Part shown: positions 1-8,488 of the stretch, piece after piece | How the letters are laid out: the number at the start of each line of letters is the position of its first letter | Position numbering within the stretch: the first letter of the stretch is position 1 | Virus record (IMG/VR): IMGVR_UViG_3300025120_000127 | Span: 1-43,641 of that record | Length of the DNA: 43,641 nucleotides | Origin: a virus | Direction: 5' to 3' (one strand) | Program-made: the position numbers and the translations under genes | Notes under the pieces: generated by a model | What the model was told of the DNA's origin: nothing | The model's database searches: none | What the model saw: the letters and a program-made list of their open reading frames with translations, nothing else

Positions 1-485
1 GTGTACATGAAGCAGTACCAGTTAATTGTAAGGATTATTACAAGCATATTAGCGAGTTAGAAGTTGGAGATAAAGTTATGTCTTATAACTTTGAAACTAA
101 TTCAGTAGAAGAAGTAGAAATACTGAAGATAGAAAAACCTAAGCATAGCGATTTGATTACATACTATTTTGAAGAAATGGAAGATATACAATACAGACAC
201 GGAAATACATCTACTGTAAATAGGGGATTATCAATAACTAAAGACCACCCTATCTATAAAGAAGACGGTACTATGGTTTGTTTAGATCCAGCAAAAGCAA
301 AAGAACTGTATGGATTAGACGCACAAGAAATACAAAAAGGGGATAGAGTTAGATTTATGGATTCTATTAAAGTGGTAGAAAAGTATTTGTTAAGTCTTGA
401 CGAAACAGAAACATATACAATATTAACAAAAAATAATAACTTTTACGCAGGTGGCGTATTAGTACACTCAGAAATAGGGGGATAA
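1..485 (+). CDS. Hint (hedgehog/intein-type) domain, C-terminal part; 5' truncated
   Basis: The reading frame is open from base 3 and has no start inside the window apart from an internal ATG at 78, so the gene begins upstream. Visible Hint features, in order, are an N-terminal strand pattern ending ISELEVGDKV, the block-B-like ITKDHPIY with its histidine, and a C-terminal block ending GGVLVHSE just before the stop. Hint domains carry out self-cleavage or splicing through an N-terminal cysteine or serine. Here the codon cut by the window edge reads N-G-T, which could be Cys (TGT), at the place where the nucleophile is expected. The usual terminal His-Asn of inteins is His-Ser, so C-terminal cyclisation is probably lost and N-terminal cleavage alone is more plausible. 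Given the tail-fibre genes at the other window end, this may be the C-terminus of a fibre protein; that is inference. Confidence 0.8.
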   Translation, partial: VHEAVPVNCKDYYKHISELEVGDKVMSYNFETNSVEEVEILKIEKPKHSDLITYYFEEMEDIQYRHGNTSTVNRGLSITKDHPIYKEDGTMVCLDPAKAKELYGLDAQEIQKGDRVRFMDSIKVVEKYLLSLDETETYTILTKNNNFYAGGVLVHSEIGG

Positions 486-486
486 A

Positions 487-783
487 GTGGAAGTAAGTAA
501 AGATAGTAAATTTACATTAAGCTTAGAAACTGCGGTTAGTATAGCAGTAACTATAGCTTTAGTAGTCGGTATGTGGTATTCCCTGCAAGCAGAAATAGAA
601 CTTGCTAAAGAATTACCAGAACCAGAAGTATCACGTATGGAGTACGATCTTAAAGATCAAATGATTCGTGATTCAATTATGAATACAGAAGAAAAAGTAG
701 AAAAACTTGAAGAGAAAGTAGATTCGGTTAAAGACGATACACAGATGATTAACGAAACTCTTCTTAACATGAATAAAAACTAA
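487..783 (+). CDS. Membrane-anchored coiled-coil protein (holin or spanin candidate)
   Basis: The protein has 98 residues and starts at GTG one base after the previous stop, with a G-rich stretch (AGGGGGA) a few bases upstream. Residues about 13-33 form one hydrophobic segment. The rest is charged and heptad-like (EEKVEKLEEKVDSV) and likely a coiled coil. One N-terminal anchor plus a long helix is the shape of several phage lysis accessory proteins (inner-membrane spanin subunits, some holins) and also of virion anchor proteins. No family motif is recognised. The endolysin lies about 7.5 kb downstream, so a lysis role is only a possibility. Confidence 0.7.
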   Translation: MEVSKDSKFTLSLETAVSIAVTIALVVGMWYSLQAEIELAKELPEPEVSRMEYDLKDQMIRDSIMNTEEKVEKLEEKVDSVKDDTQMINETLLNMNKN

Positions 784-795
784 TGGGGTTTAAAA

Positions 796-1179
796 ATGAA
801 TTATTATTATGGTATGTTATGGTTGCTATTATCACTACTATGGCAATCACCCTTACATTCACAATCGGTTAATTTAAATAGTTTTGCGCAAGTACAAGCA
901 TTAAATACGGAAGATTGTGCAGTAATTCAAGTAAACGCAAGTTGGAATTACCAAAATAGAGTTAGGGTAGAAAAATTATCTGAACTTTGTTATGTAGGTG
1001 AAATAGATTTAACAAATAAAAATATAGGTGCAGTTATTCAAAAAGAATGGAACATTAAAGTTGTACCTACTATTATTATTTTAAAAGAAGGCGTAGAAGT
1101 AATGAGATATGAAGCTGGAATATCTATGAGTTTTGACGAACAAGAGGTTTTTAATAAGATAAAAAGAGAGATTAAGTAG
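796..1179 (+). CDS. Exported thioredoxin-fold protein lacking the CXXC motif
   Basis: This 127-residue protein has a clear signal peptide: a hydrophobic stretch at residues 6-16 and a likely cleavage near LHS-QS at 22-24. The mature part follows the thioredoxin pattern: strand IQV, the active-site position NASW (47-50), then a downstream strand, the V-V-P-T segment with the cis-proline at 91, and a final strand ending in VMRYEAG. The active-site WCGPC is replaced by a cysteine-free sequence. Two other cysteines (41 and 65) are placed unlike a redox CXXC pair. It is probably a binding or chaperone-like thioredoxin fold acting outside the cytoplasm. Phage thioredoxins are normally cytoplasmic, as with the host factor of T7 DNA polymerase, so the signal peptide is unusual. 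Confidence 0.7.
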   Translation: MNYYYGMLWLLLSLLWQSPLHSQSVNLNSFAQVQALNTEDCAVIQVNASWNYQNRVRVEKLSELCYVGEIDLTNKNIGAVIQKEWNIKVVPTIIILKEGVEVMRYEAGISMSFDEQEVFNKIKREIK

Positions 1180-1314
1180 TTGAAAGGCGTACAAAACCAG
1201 ACGAGAAGAAGCAACGGAAAGAAAAAAACTAGACAAGGTGATGGTAAAAACACTAAATTTGGTACTAAGAATAGTAAAAAATATTACAAAAAGCGTAGTA
1301 GAGGACAAGGATAA
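1180..1314 (+). CDS. Tiny lysine/arginine-rich protein (44 aa, TTG start)
   Basis: The frame opens with TTG directly after the preceding TAG and ends in TAA that overlaps the next ATG by one base. A purine-rich AAAAAGAGAGA sequence lies upstream and could serve as ribosome-binding site. The product is almost entirely K, R, G, N, Q, S and T, contains no hydrophobic core and is very basic, so it is likely disordered and nucleic-acid binding. It is the first of four consecutive small basic genes. The function is unknown, and the start codon is inferred from gene packing. Confidence 0.55.
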   Translation: MKGVQNQTRRSNGKKKTRQGDGKNTKFGTKNSKKYYKKRSRGQG

Positions 1315-1595
1315 TGGCTAAAAAGAAAGATTCTAGATTGACAAGAGCTGGTGTATCTGGTTATAACAAACCTAAAAGAACACCTGGTCATAAAACTAAA
1401 TCACATATTGTAGTTGCTAAATCGGGAGATAAAGTAAAAACTATTAGATTTGGACAACAAGGAGTTAGTACTGCTGGAAAAAAGAAAGATCCTAAATCAA
1501 AAGCTAGGCGTAAAAGTTTTAAAGCAAGACATGGAAAAAATATTGCTAAAGGCAAAATGTCTGCAGCGTATTGGGCTAACAAAGTAAAATGGTAA
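1314..1595 (+). CDS. Small basic phage protein, DUF6321-like
   Basis: The product has 93 residues and is very basic. It has a conserved-looking body: SGYNKPKRTPGHKTKSH, then a strand-rich core VVAKSGDKVKTIRFGQQGV, then RRKSFKARH and the terminal SAAYWANKVKW. From memory this matches DUF6321, a family seen in cyanophages and other marine phages, function unknown. It overlaps the gene before it by one base (TAATG). The core could be a small beta-barrel flanked by basic tails that touch DNA; that is inference. The family name should be confirmed by a profile search. Confidence 0.85.
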   Translation: MAKKKDSRLTRAGVSGYNKPKRTPGHKTKSHIVVAKSGDKVKTIRFGQQGVSTAGKKKDPKSKARRKSFKARHGKNIAKGKMSAAYWANKVKW

Positions 1596-1605
1596 AGGAG
1601 TAAAT

Positions 1606-1689
1606 ATGCCATCAGGAAAAGGAACGTACGGAACTAAAAAAGGTAGACCTAAAAAGAAAAAAGGTAAGAAAAAAGGTAAGAAAAAATAA
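1606..1689 (+). CDS. 27-residue lysine-rich peptide with AT-hook-like core
   Basis: ATG at 1606 follows a good ribosome-binding site (AAAGGAG). The product consists of an N-terminal PSGKGTYGTK segment followed by KKGRPKKKKG and lysine/glycine repeats to the end. The KGRP core flanked by lysines resembles an AT-hook, which binds the minor groove of A/T-rich DNA and would suit this genome. The stop overlaps the next ATG by one base. Short proteins starting MPSGKGTYG are, from memory, common in marine phages, which supports the call. Confidence 0.65.
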   Translation: MPSGKGTYGTKKGRPKKKKGKKKGKKK

Positions 1690-1814
1690 TGGCTAAGACT
1701 GTAAGTTGGATGTGGGGAGGTAAGCGTTACAAAGGAACTTTAATTAGAGAAACTAAAACGCACAAATATGCAAGAACGCATAATGGTAAAGTAAAGAAAA
1801 TTAAGAAAAAATAA
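1689..1814 (+). CDS. 41-residue basic protein
   Basis: It starts at the ATG overlapping the preceding stop (TAATG) and ends at TAA 1812-1814. The sequence begins MAKTVSWMWGGKRYKG and ends in a run of lysines. The tryptophans and the RYKGTLIRET-like stretch hint at a small beta hairpin, and the basic tail suggests DNA or RNA binding. The function is unknown. It is the last of the four consecutive basic mini-genes. Confidence 0.6.
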   Translation: MAKTVSWMWGGKRYKGTLIRETKTHKYARTHNGKVKKIKKK

Positions 1815-1844
1815 TTACTATAACAATGAACGGAGATAATACCA

Positions 1845-2048
1845 ATGAGTAAAAAAGAAAAAGTGGATCTTATGGGAGATGCTTCTACTAAAATGGAAAC
1901 TATGGTAGAACAACATAACAAGCTAGTTCAAGAAATACAAGGTGCTAACGAAAGATTAGCAGAAGTTAAACAAATGATTGTCGAGCATCAGGGATATATG
2001 AAAGGCCTTGAAGCGTGTGGAGAATCATGCGAAATAGAGGAAAAATAA
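1845..2048 (+). CDS. Small coiled-coil protein
   Basis: The product has 67 residues and a ribosome-binding site CGGAGAT. Residues about 15-50 form a single amphipathic helix with heptad character (MVEQHNKLVQEIQGANERLAEVKQ is its core region, 19-42). The C-terminus carries two cysteines, C-G-E-S-C, that could form a disulphide or bind metal. Small helical proteins of this type accompany lysis or virion genes in many phages, but no family is recognised here. Confidence 0.7.
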   Translation: MSKKEKVDLMGDASTKMETMVEQHNKLVQEIQGANERLAEVKQMIVEHQGYMKGLEACGESCEIEEK

Positions 2049-2200
2049 TGGGAGCTATATTAGGAAAGTTACTTGCAAAACTAGGTACTGAAAAAGTACT
2101 TAAAGCTATTGTACTACATTTAGGAGAAGCGTTAGTGTCTAAGTCTTCAAATAAATTAGACGATAAACTATTTGCAGAAATTAAAAAAGCGTTAGCTTAA
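2048..2200 (+). CDS. Small amphipathic-helix protein (50 aa)
   Basis: The ATG at 2048 overlaps the preceding stop, which fits the local gene packing better than the upstream in-frame ATG at 2015. The N-terminus MGAILGKLLAKLG is a glycine-containing amphipathic helix. The remainder alternates hydrophobic and lysine residues, with a second helix at the end. The shape is that of a membrane-surface-active peptide. A holin-like or pinholin-like role is possible but unproven. Confidence 0.65.
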   Translation: MGAILGKLLAKLGTEKVLKAIVLHLGEALVSKSSNKLDDKLFAEIKKALA

Positions 2201-2215
2201 TAATAGGAGGTTTCA

Positions 2216-2983
2216 TTGAAACTTAAAAAACGTGGTATCGTAATACCTGACCAGCATTATCCATTAGAGGATAGAGCTGCAGTAGAGTGTGTTAAGAAAG
2301 CAATACTAAAAATAAAACCTACGGTGTTTGTAAACCTTGGTGATGTTGGAGAGTGGGAGTCTTGTTCTGCATGGAAATATAAGGACAAGAAATTACCGCC
2401 TTTAGAGTTTCAATTACCTTTAGTTCAAGAAGATATTAGGTTAGTAAATAGAGGACTAGATGAATGGGATGAATTATTGGAAGAAGTGGGATGTAAAGAG
2501 AAGTATCTACTTCAAGGCAATCACGATCTCTGGTTGGATAATTTTGCTAACAAGTATCCTTATCTTAATGATTTCGGCTTTTTTAAAGCATGTAAAATTA
2601 AAGAGAGAGGATATAAGTACACAGAATACAACTTACCGATTCAAGTAGGTAAGTTGGTGTTCTTTCATGGTGCATTTGCAACAACGTATCATGCGAAAAA
2701 ACATTTAGAGACATATGGAGAGAATGTAATGTACGGACATGTACACGACATTCAACGTCACACTATGACTAAACTCAATAGTAATATTGGTGCTTGGTCT
2801 ATGGGATGTTTGAAAAGTATGTCTCACGAAAGTAATAAATGGTTAAAAGGTAGGTTGCATAACTGGGGTCATGCTTTTGCTATTGTAGATTGGTTTGACA
2901 ACGGTGAATTTAAAGTAGAAACCGTAGAAATACGAGATGGTAAAACAAGTGTTTGGGGAGAAATAATAGATGGAAACAAGTAA
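2216..2983 (+). CDS. Calcineurin-like metallophosphoesterase
   Basis: The 255-residue product starts at TTG, chosen because a perfect AGGAGG lies at 2205-2210. The metallophosphoesterase motifs appear in order: D-x-H (D12, H14), G-D-x-x-E (42-46), G-N-H-D (101-104), a later H in FFHGA (151), and G-H-x-H (174-177). These residues bind two metal ions and hydrolyse phosphomono- or diesters. Relatives in phages include nucleases, phosphatases and ligand-cleaving enzymes, so the substrate cannot be given. It sits among virion genes, not with the replication genes, so it may be expressed late or packaged. Confidence 0.88.
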   Translation: MKLKKRGIVIPDQHYPLEDRAAVECVKKAILKIKPTVFVNLGDVGEWESCSAWKYKDKKLPPLEFQLPLVQEDIRLVNRGLDEWDELLEEVGCKEKYLLQGNHDLWLDNFANKYPYLNDFGFFKACKIKERGYKYTEYNLPIQVGKLVFFHGAFATTYHAKKHLETYGENVMYGHVHDIQRHTMTKLNSNIGAWSMGCLKSMSHESNKWLKGRLHNWGHAFAIVDWFDNGEFKVETVEIRDGKTSVWGEIIDGNK

Positions 2984-3125
2984 TTCAATTGGCGGTCCTA
3001 TGCAAGGATCGTCTACCAACTCCTCTAGAAGAACATATAATATGAAGAGTAAAAAGAAAAAAGTTAAAATGAAAACTATGCAGGATGTATTACAACATGG
3101 CAAAAAAAATATTAAATTTAAATAA
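2970..3125 (+). CDS. Tiny basic protein bridging two genes
   Basis: A 51-residue frame starts at ATG 2970 inside the end of the phosphoesterase gene and ends 29 bases inside the next gene. An upstream GGGGAG sequence lies at a workable distance. The first 25 residues are S/N/G-rich, followed by a lysine cluster (KSKKKKVKMK) and a short helix. Overlaps on both sides match the packing style of this genome. Alternatively the frame is fortuitous. No function can be assigned. Confidence 0.5.
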   Translation: METSNSIGGPMQGSSTNSSRRTYNMKSKKKKVKMKTMQDVLQHGKKNIKFK

Positions 3126-5544
3126 CTTTAGTGGAGGATTGAATAATTCTGCTGCTCGTAGGGATTTACTGCCTAATGAATTTGCTGTATTAGATGGACT
3201 AGACAATGAGTTTTTTGGAAAGCTAGTACCATTAGGTAAATTTACTGATAGAGCAGTAAGTGGACTGCCTACTAGTAACACACTTAAAGATGGTTCTGGT
3301 TTATTACATTTTAATTCTGATGTAAAGATCCATGATACTTCTGAAGTAGCTACGGAATATTTAGCATATCACGACGTTAATAACAAAGGTGTAAAGTTTG
3401 TAGAGTTGGGTACTAACACTGCTAGAAATACTGTACACGGAGGTACTGTTACTATTGGTGATAGTAATTTTGCTGGTGAAGTAGATATGTTTGCATTAGA
3501 TGGTGATATAAGAGTATATGGAACACATACTCCATCGAATACTGCTAATACTTTTAGTCTTCCTAAAATAATACAAAGAATTAAATACGATAGAAATCTT
3601 GCAAGTGCAACTACATTAGAGGTTATTAAGGATCAAGTATCTGCAAATGATATACATTTAGCACCAGTTACTGTAGGTTCGTCTGCAATATATGATAATA
3701 CAATGCATAAAAAAGGAGGAGCTAGTTCTCCTAAGCCTTTAAGTGATTCTGAAATATTTATGATAGATGATGCTACAACTGGCTTAGGCTATTATAACGG
3801 TCAATATAGTTATGTTAATTTTACACAAACATTATTAGGTAATTATTTAAATGTTCATGATGATGTATCTAGTACTAATTTTGGTGGAATGCTTGTTGTT
3901 GCATACTTTAATGGATCACCTTCATCTGTTTCACAAGACGACGAAAGTTCTATTGTAGTATATAAAAGTACTTCTAATAAAATTTATGGATTATGGGGTA
4001 CTTTAATATACGATGACAAACAAGAATCTGGACCTACTTATTTAGGAGATGTTAAACAACCTACTTTATCTGAAAATAAAGTTAGACAGATGCATTTAGC
4101 ATTTGCGGGTAGACCATCTAAAAAAGATAGAGTTACAGGATTTAAAATATATTGGGCCTTAATAGATAGTTACGCATTAATAGGACAAGAAGTATCTGGT
4201 GATGTTGGTCAACGATATATGTTAGCAGAAGTAAATTATGAAAAAGGAGTAAGACTAACAGGTGAAACTGGATTTTCTAAGTTTGATATTAAAAGTATGG
4301 GTAGTTCTGCTAAAAATCATTATGTGTTTCCTCCTACTGGATTTGGAGTAACTACTGTTTTTGAAGGACAGGCATTAAGTGATTTAAGCATAGAAGAGCC
4401 TTTACTGTCCGAAAAACACACAGCTATAGGTAGACCTAACACAGGTGGTAAAACGTCCACAGTGGTCAATAGAAAGCTTTATATAGGCAATGTACAATAT
4501 TATGATGATAACAATGTAAGAAAAACTGCTAATGATAGACTTATGAAGTCTAATGTTAATGATTTTGATTTTTTTGATGCAGATAGTTTTATAGATGTAG
4601 AAGTAAATGACGGAGAAGATATAACAGTATTAGAAAATTTGAGTGGTAGAATACTGCAATATAAACAGAATACGTTATATATTATTAATGTAAGTAGAGA
4701 TATAGAATTTTTAGAAGGAACTTATGAGCAACGTGGTTGTTTAAAGCATTCACATTTAGTTAAAGGTGAAGGATTTGTATCCTGGATAAATCAATTTGGT
4801 TTATTTATGTATGATGGTAAAAAATTAATAAATTTAATACAGTCTAAACAAACTGGTCAAAATAAAGTTATATGGTCTGATATATATACGGATACTATAA
4901 AGTTATCTTATGTGCCTAAAAAAGAACAATTGATCTTGCTTAAAAAATCAACAAACACAAAAGGTGCAAGTCAAATTATTTTATTTGATTTAAAGTCTAT
5001 GTCATTTGTAAAAGAAACTACATCTGGTGTAAGTGGAAATGATTACGAACCTTTTACTACCGATAATAGTACTAATGTAGTGCAAGATAATAACGGGGAA
5101 TTGTTAGCTATAGCTAGTAATAACTATGCATTAAAAAAATATGCAGATTCTAGCTCTAGTAAAAAATACAGTTCAGGTGTAGTTTTAATGGAAACAAAAG
5201 AATTTACATTTAAAAAACCTAATACACCTAAAAATTTAACTGCAGTATATGTTGCTGCTAGAAATGGAAATAATATAAAAGTACAAGTAAGAGCACATAC
5301 TTCTGGTTCTAACAACAAAGATGTCGTAGATCCTAACAGTACTTTAAGTAATAATTTATTACCAACAAGCGATGAAATGTCTTACAAAAAAATTACAGTA
5401 AATAATGCAAAATTAAAAACAACTGCTAGTGAAAAAGTATATGGATATTCTGTGCTATTAACAATAGTATCTGATGGAGACGTACAATCAGATTTTGAAT
5501 TAAATGATATACAATTAGTTTATAGAGAAATGGTGACTACATGA
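3097..5544 (+). CDS. Large virion structural protein, tail tube or stabilisation-like
   Basis: The 815-residue protein starts MAKKILNLNNFSGGLNNS. The F-S-G-G-L-N sequence followed by a P-N-E-F-A segment is typical of podophage tail tubular or head-stabilisation proteins. An alternative ATG at 3085 has no spaced ribosome-binding site, so 3097 is preferred. The body is rich in G, S, T and N with alternating beta strands, and has segments such as RPNTGGKTSTVVNRKLYIGN and GRILQYKQNTLYII that suggest a beta-propeller or beta-rich platform. The next gene overlaps by four bases. Virion location is inferred from family resemblance and context. Confidence 0.7.
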   Translation: MAKKILNLNNFSGGLNNSAARRDLLPNEFAVLDGLDNEFFGKLVPLGKFTDRAVSGLPTSNTLKDGSGLLHFNSDVKIHDTSEVATEYLAYHDVNNKGVKFVELGTNTARNTVHGGTVTIGDSNFAGEVDMFALDGDIRVYGTHTPSNTANTFSLPKIIQRIKYDRNLASATTLEVIKDQVSANDIHLAPVTVGSSAIYDNTMHKKGGASSPKPLSDSEIFMIDDATTGLGYYNGQYSYVNFTQTLLGNYLNVHDDVSSTNFGGMLVVAYFNGSPSSVSQDDESSIVVYKSTSNKIYGLWGTLIYDDKQESGPTYLGDVKQPTLSENKVRQMHLAFAGRPSKKDRVTGFKIYWALIDSYALIGQEVSGDVGQRYMLAEVNYEKGVRLTGETGFSKFDIKSMGSSAKNHYVFPPTGFGVTTVFEGQALSDLSIEEPLLSEKHTAIGRPNTGGKTSTVVNRKLYIGNVQYYDDNNVRKTANDRLMKSNVNDFDFFDADSFIDVEVNDGEDITVLENLSGRILQYKQNTLYIINVSRDIEFLEGTYEQRGCLKHSHLVKGEGFVSWINQFGLFMYDGKKLINLIQSKQTGQNKVIWSDIYTDTIKLSYVPKKEQLILLKKSTNTKGASQIILFDLKSMSFVKETTSGVSGNDYEPFTTDNSTNVVQDNNGELLAIASNNYALKKYADSSSSKKYSSGVVLMETKEFTFKKPNTPKNLTAVYVAARNGNNIKVQVRAHTSGSNNKDVVDPNSTLSNNLLPTSDEMSYKKITVNNAKLKTTASEKVYGYSVLLTIVSDGDVQSDFELNDIQLVYREMVTT

Positions 5545-7268
5545 GTAGAAGAATTATAGACATAGCTCGTAATAATGCAAATTTTATACATCCTACTTTT
5601 AATAAAATACTTAAAAGACCTCCTTCTAATAACGAAGGAAATTTAGGAGATACTAGAATAGTTAGATTGGGATCAAAAATGTATACTTATGTAAAAACAG
5701 AAAAAGGTTGGCAACGTAATGTATTTGAAAAAAATCCTACAGAATCTACTGGAACTGCAACAGAAACTGCTGCAGGTACAGATGTGCCTACTATAACAAA
5801 TTTTTCAGCAGCGTATACACAGCAAGCAAGTGGACCTCAAATAGTTTTAAGTTATGGTTTTTCAAATGCTACTGGTGTTACTGATCAAAAATTAAGAAGA
5901 AGAAAAAGAGCGGGGGGAAGTAGTTCTTGGAGCAGTCCTGTTATATGGAATGGATCAAGTTGGGTTACAGATTCTACAACAGTTGTAAGTATAGCTAATA
6001 ATTCATCTGCTAACTTTACAGATACTGCTGCTCTTGGATTAACTAACTCAGGGTCACAACAAGCTGATACATTTATGTACACGTTAGAAGCTAAATTTGG
6101 AGCTGCTGTAGTAGGTCCTGAAACAGTAGAATCTAATACTGGCATAATATTTGTTGGAACTTCTTATAGTCAAACAATTACATATACAGAAAATGGTAGT
6201 GGAGTAAGTGATGGAGATACAATAAGTGGTTATTGGTCTGATGGTAAATTAATAGAGTGTGCTTCTAAAACAGCTACAGGTGCTAGTTTAGATACTACTG
6301 CAGGTAATGTTCCGTATACAGAATCTATTAATCAATTTAATATATACGGAGATTTTCAACAAAGTGCATTTGGTTTAAATAAAACTATTTATTCAAACAC
6401 TGCTTTAAATGCTCCATTAGGTACTGGAACTAAATATAGTAGAGAGGGACAAGGTTTAGGAGGTTCTGAACCTAGTATATACAAAACTAACAATAGTGGT
6501 ACTACAACATTTTATAGAGGTGGATTTCCTAATGCAGTAACTTCTATGGCATTGCAGGGAACTGTTGGTACAAATACTATACCTTTACGTATTACAGCAA
6601 ACACACAAGTGACTAATAATTTTATACTATATAAAAGAGAGCATGGTGGTTCGTATGATGGCGGTACTAGTATTACACCTAGTGCAAAAGGTTATGCTGC
6701 TAATACTGCTGTAAATACAGATATTACAGTATCTGGTTTAGCGCAATCGCAACGCTATGATTTTAAAATAGTAGCACAAGGATTAACAGATAGTAGTCCA
6801 TTAGAAATAACTAATGCTAATTTAACTACGTCTGGTACTCCAAGCCCTACTGTAAACGTAAATCCTTCTAACGTAGCACATAGTTCTTCTAATACTGCAG
6901 GATTTTATTATTCAGATGTAGTTACTGTAACGGTAACAAATGGAGTTGGTAGCATATTTGTACAAGGAGTAGCTGCTAGTAACAGTTATCATGTTCCTCA
7001 ATATAGGGTAGCAAGTAGTGCTAGTGATAAAATTACAAGTGGTGGTAGTTGGACAACTGCTAGTATACATTCAGCTGATTCATCTTCTACTATAACACCA
7101 AGTAGTGGAACTGTGTATGTACAATTTAGAAGTCAATTAAGTTATAAAGCATCGTTAGATCAGTATAGAGATGGAGTTGCAACATTTAATTTTAGAGAAA
7201 CAACTAGCAGTGGAACAAGCGTAGATTCTACAGTAGCTGGTATAAGATGGTCACAATTACAGCCATAA
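5541..7268 (+). CDS. Virion protein with fibronectin/Ig-like modules
   Basis: The product has 575 residues. The N-terminal 60 residues (RPPSNNEGNLGDTRIVRLG and a following GSKMYTYVKT segment) look like an attachment module. The rest is S/T/G-rich with Ig- or FnIII-like features, for example residues about 385-420, where a strand-loop pattern surrounds GLAQSQRYDFKIVAQG. Such domains usually sit on phage surface or tail proteins and bind carbohydrates weakly. The ATG overlaps the previous stop (ATGA). No enzyme motifs are visible. Confidence 0.65.
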   Translation: MSRRIIDIARNNANFIHPTFNKILKRPPSNNEGNLGDTRIVRLGSKMYTYVKTEKGWQRNVFEKNPTESTGTATETAAGTDVPTITNFSAAYTQQASGPQIVLSYGFSNATGVTDQKLRRRKRAGGSSSWSSPVIWNGSSWVTDSTTVVSIANNSSANFTDTAALGLTNSGSQQADTFMYTLEAKFGAAVVGPETVESNTGIIFVGTSYSQTITYTENGSGVSDGDTISGYWSDGKLIECASKTATGASLDTTAGNVPYTESINQFNIYGDFQQSAFGLNKTIYSNTALNAPLGTGTKYSREGQGLGGSEPSIYKTNNSGTTTFYRGGFPNAVTSMALQGTVGTNTIPLRITANTQVTNNFILYKREHGGSYDGGTSITPSAKGYAANTAVNTDITVSGLAQSQRYDFKIVAQGLTDSSPLEITNANLTTSGTPSPTVNVNPSNVAHSSSNTAGFYYSDVVTVTVTNGVGSIFVQGVAASNSYHVPQYRVASSASDKITSGGSWTTASIHSADSSSTITPSSGTVYVQFRSQLSYKASLDQYRDGVATFNFRETTSSGTSVDSTVAGIRWSQLQP

Positions 7269-7277
7269 GGAGATATT

Positions 7278-7988
7278 ATGAATATTAATTCAAAGTTAAG
7301 CGTTTATCAAGCACAAGCTGGTGCAGAAGTATCTGTTGATAAAGCACAAGCAGAATCTGAATATAGGGATAGTTTGTTAGGAAAAACTATGTATTATGGT
7401 ACTGCTGCTATGTCAGGATTTACTATGGGACATGAACTAGGTAAAACTATGCAACCTATGATAGATAACATGAAAGTTAGAAGACAAGCTAGGAAAGATT
7501 ACAATGACAACCAACCAGCTAATTACGGAGGAGCAACAGAAAAAGGCACTCCTTACAATGAAAAACCTCAAGAAAAGTATAATAACTTTAGAGATTTTTA
7601 CAAAAAAACAGTTAAAGAACCTGCAAAAGCTGCTATGGAAGATGTAGGTCCAATGGAAACAATATATGATGATAAGGGTAAAGTTGTTATAGAAGGTCGT
7701 GATAGAACAAGTAACAGGATGGCTGACAAAGCTAGAGTAAAAGCTTTTTATTTAAACAGTGTTACTAATTACGAACCTACTGGAAATACAATTGCAGATG
7801 GAACTGCTGAATTTAAACAAGTAACACCAGGTAGAAATTCGATGGAGTTTTTTCCTACTATGGCAAAGACAACATTTGGTGGACCAGGTTTAGGTTTGCT
7901 AGGTTATGTAGACTATGGAACACAAGAAGAAGAATCTAATGATTTACAAGAAGACGATAGATTTACTGGAGAATCTTTTAACATATGA
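7278..7988 (+). CDS. Probable internal virion protein (236 aa)
   Basis: It starts at ATG after AAGGAGAT, ten bases past the previous stop. The N-terminus is helical and alanine/glutamine-rich. A glycine-containing hydrophobic stretch lies near residues 37-58 (KTMYYGTAAMSGFTMGHELG). The tail is acidic. It stands just ahead of the endolysin, in a block where podophages often encode ejected core proteins. The family is not recognised. Confidence 0.55.
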   Translation: MNINSKLSVYQAQAGAEVSVDKAQAESEYRDSLLGKTMYYGTAAMSGFTMGHELGKTMQPMIDNMKVRRQARKDYNDNQPANYGGATEKGTPYNEKPQEKYNNFRDFYKKTVKEPAKAAMEDVGPMETIYDDKGKVVIEGRDRTSNRMADKARVKAFYLNSVTNYEPTGNTIADGTAEFKQVTPGRNSMEFFPTMAKTTFGGPGLGLLGYVDYGTQEEESNDLQEDDRFTGESFNI

Positions 7989-8008
7989 TTATTTACAAAA
8001 GGAGTGTC

Positions 8009-8488
8009 ATGAACAATTTTGAAAAAAAAGTATACGAACACATGAAGTTACGTGAAGGATATAAAAATGAAGTTTATTTAGATACCTTAGGTAAAGCTAC
8101 TTGCGGTATAGGTCATTTATTAACAGCTAGTGAAAAACAAGATTATCCTGTAGGTACAGAAGTAGATGATTACATAGTAAAAGAATGGTATTTAAAAGAT
8201 ATTACAATAGCTATGGAAGCAGCAAACAAACAAGCAAACGTATTGTCTACTGAAAGCGATAATGTTAAAATAGCATTAGTATCTGTTAATTATCAATTAG
8301 GTAGAAATTGGACTAAAAAATTTCCTACTGCATGGAAATGTTTATGTCATAAAGAATATGATCGTGCTATAGATGAAGTAATGTATGCAGATAAAAAAGC
8401 AGGTAGACATTCACGTTGGTATAAACAAACACCAGTACGTGTAGAAGATTTTGTAAAAGCAATTAATGAATTAAAGGAGAATCAATAA
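8009..8488 (+). CDS. Endolysin, T4-type lysozyme (GH24)
   Basis: The start at 8009 is supported by AAAGGAG nine to fifteen bases upstream; an in-frame ATG at 7985 overlaps the previous gene and lacks this. The catalytic triad of the T4 lysozyme family is present with exact spacing: E16, D25 and T31 (LREGY, YLDTLG, ATCGIGH), matching E11-D20-T26 of T4. The enzyme cuts the glycosidic bonds of peptidoglycan. There is no signal peptide, so it needs a holin to reach the wall unless it acts as a virion enzyme. The length of 159 residues is normal. Confidence 0.93.
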   Translation: MNNFEKKVYEHMKLREGYKNEVYLDTLGKATCGIGHLLTASEKQDYPVGTEVDDYIVKEWYLKDITIAMEAANKQANVLSTESDNVKIALVSVNYQLGRNWTKKFPTAWKCLCHKEYDRAIDEVMYADKKAGRHSRWYKQTPVRVEDFVKAINELKENQ

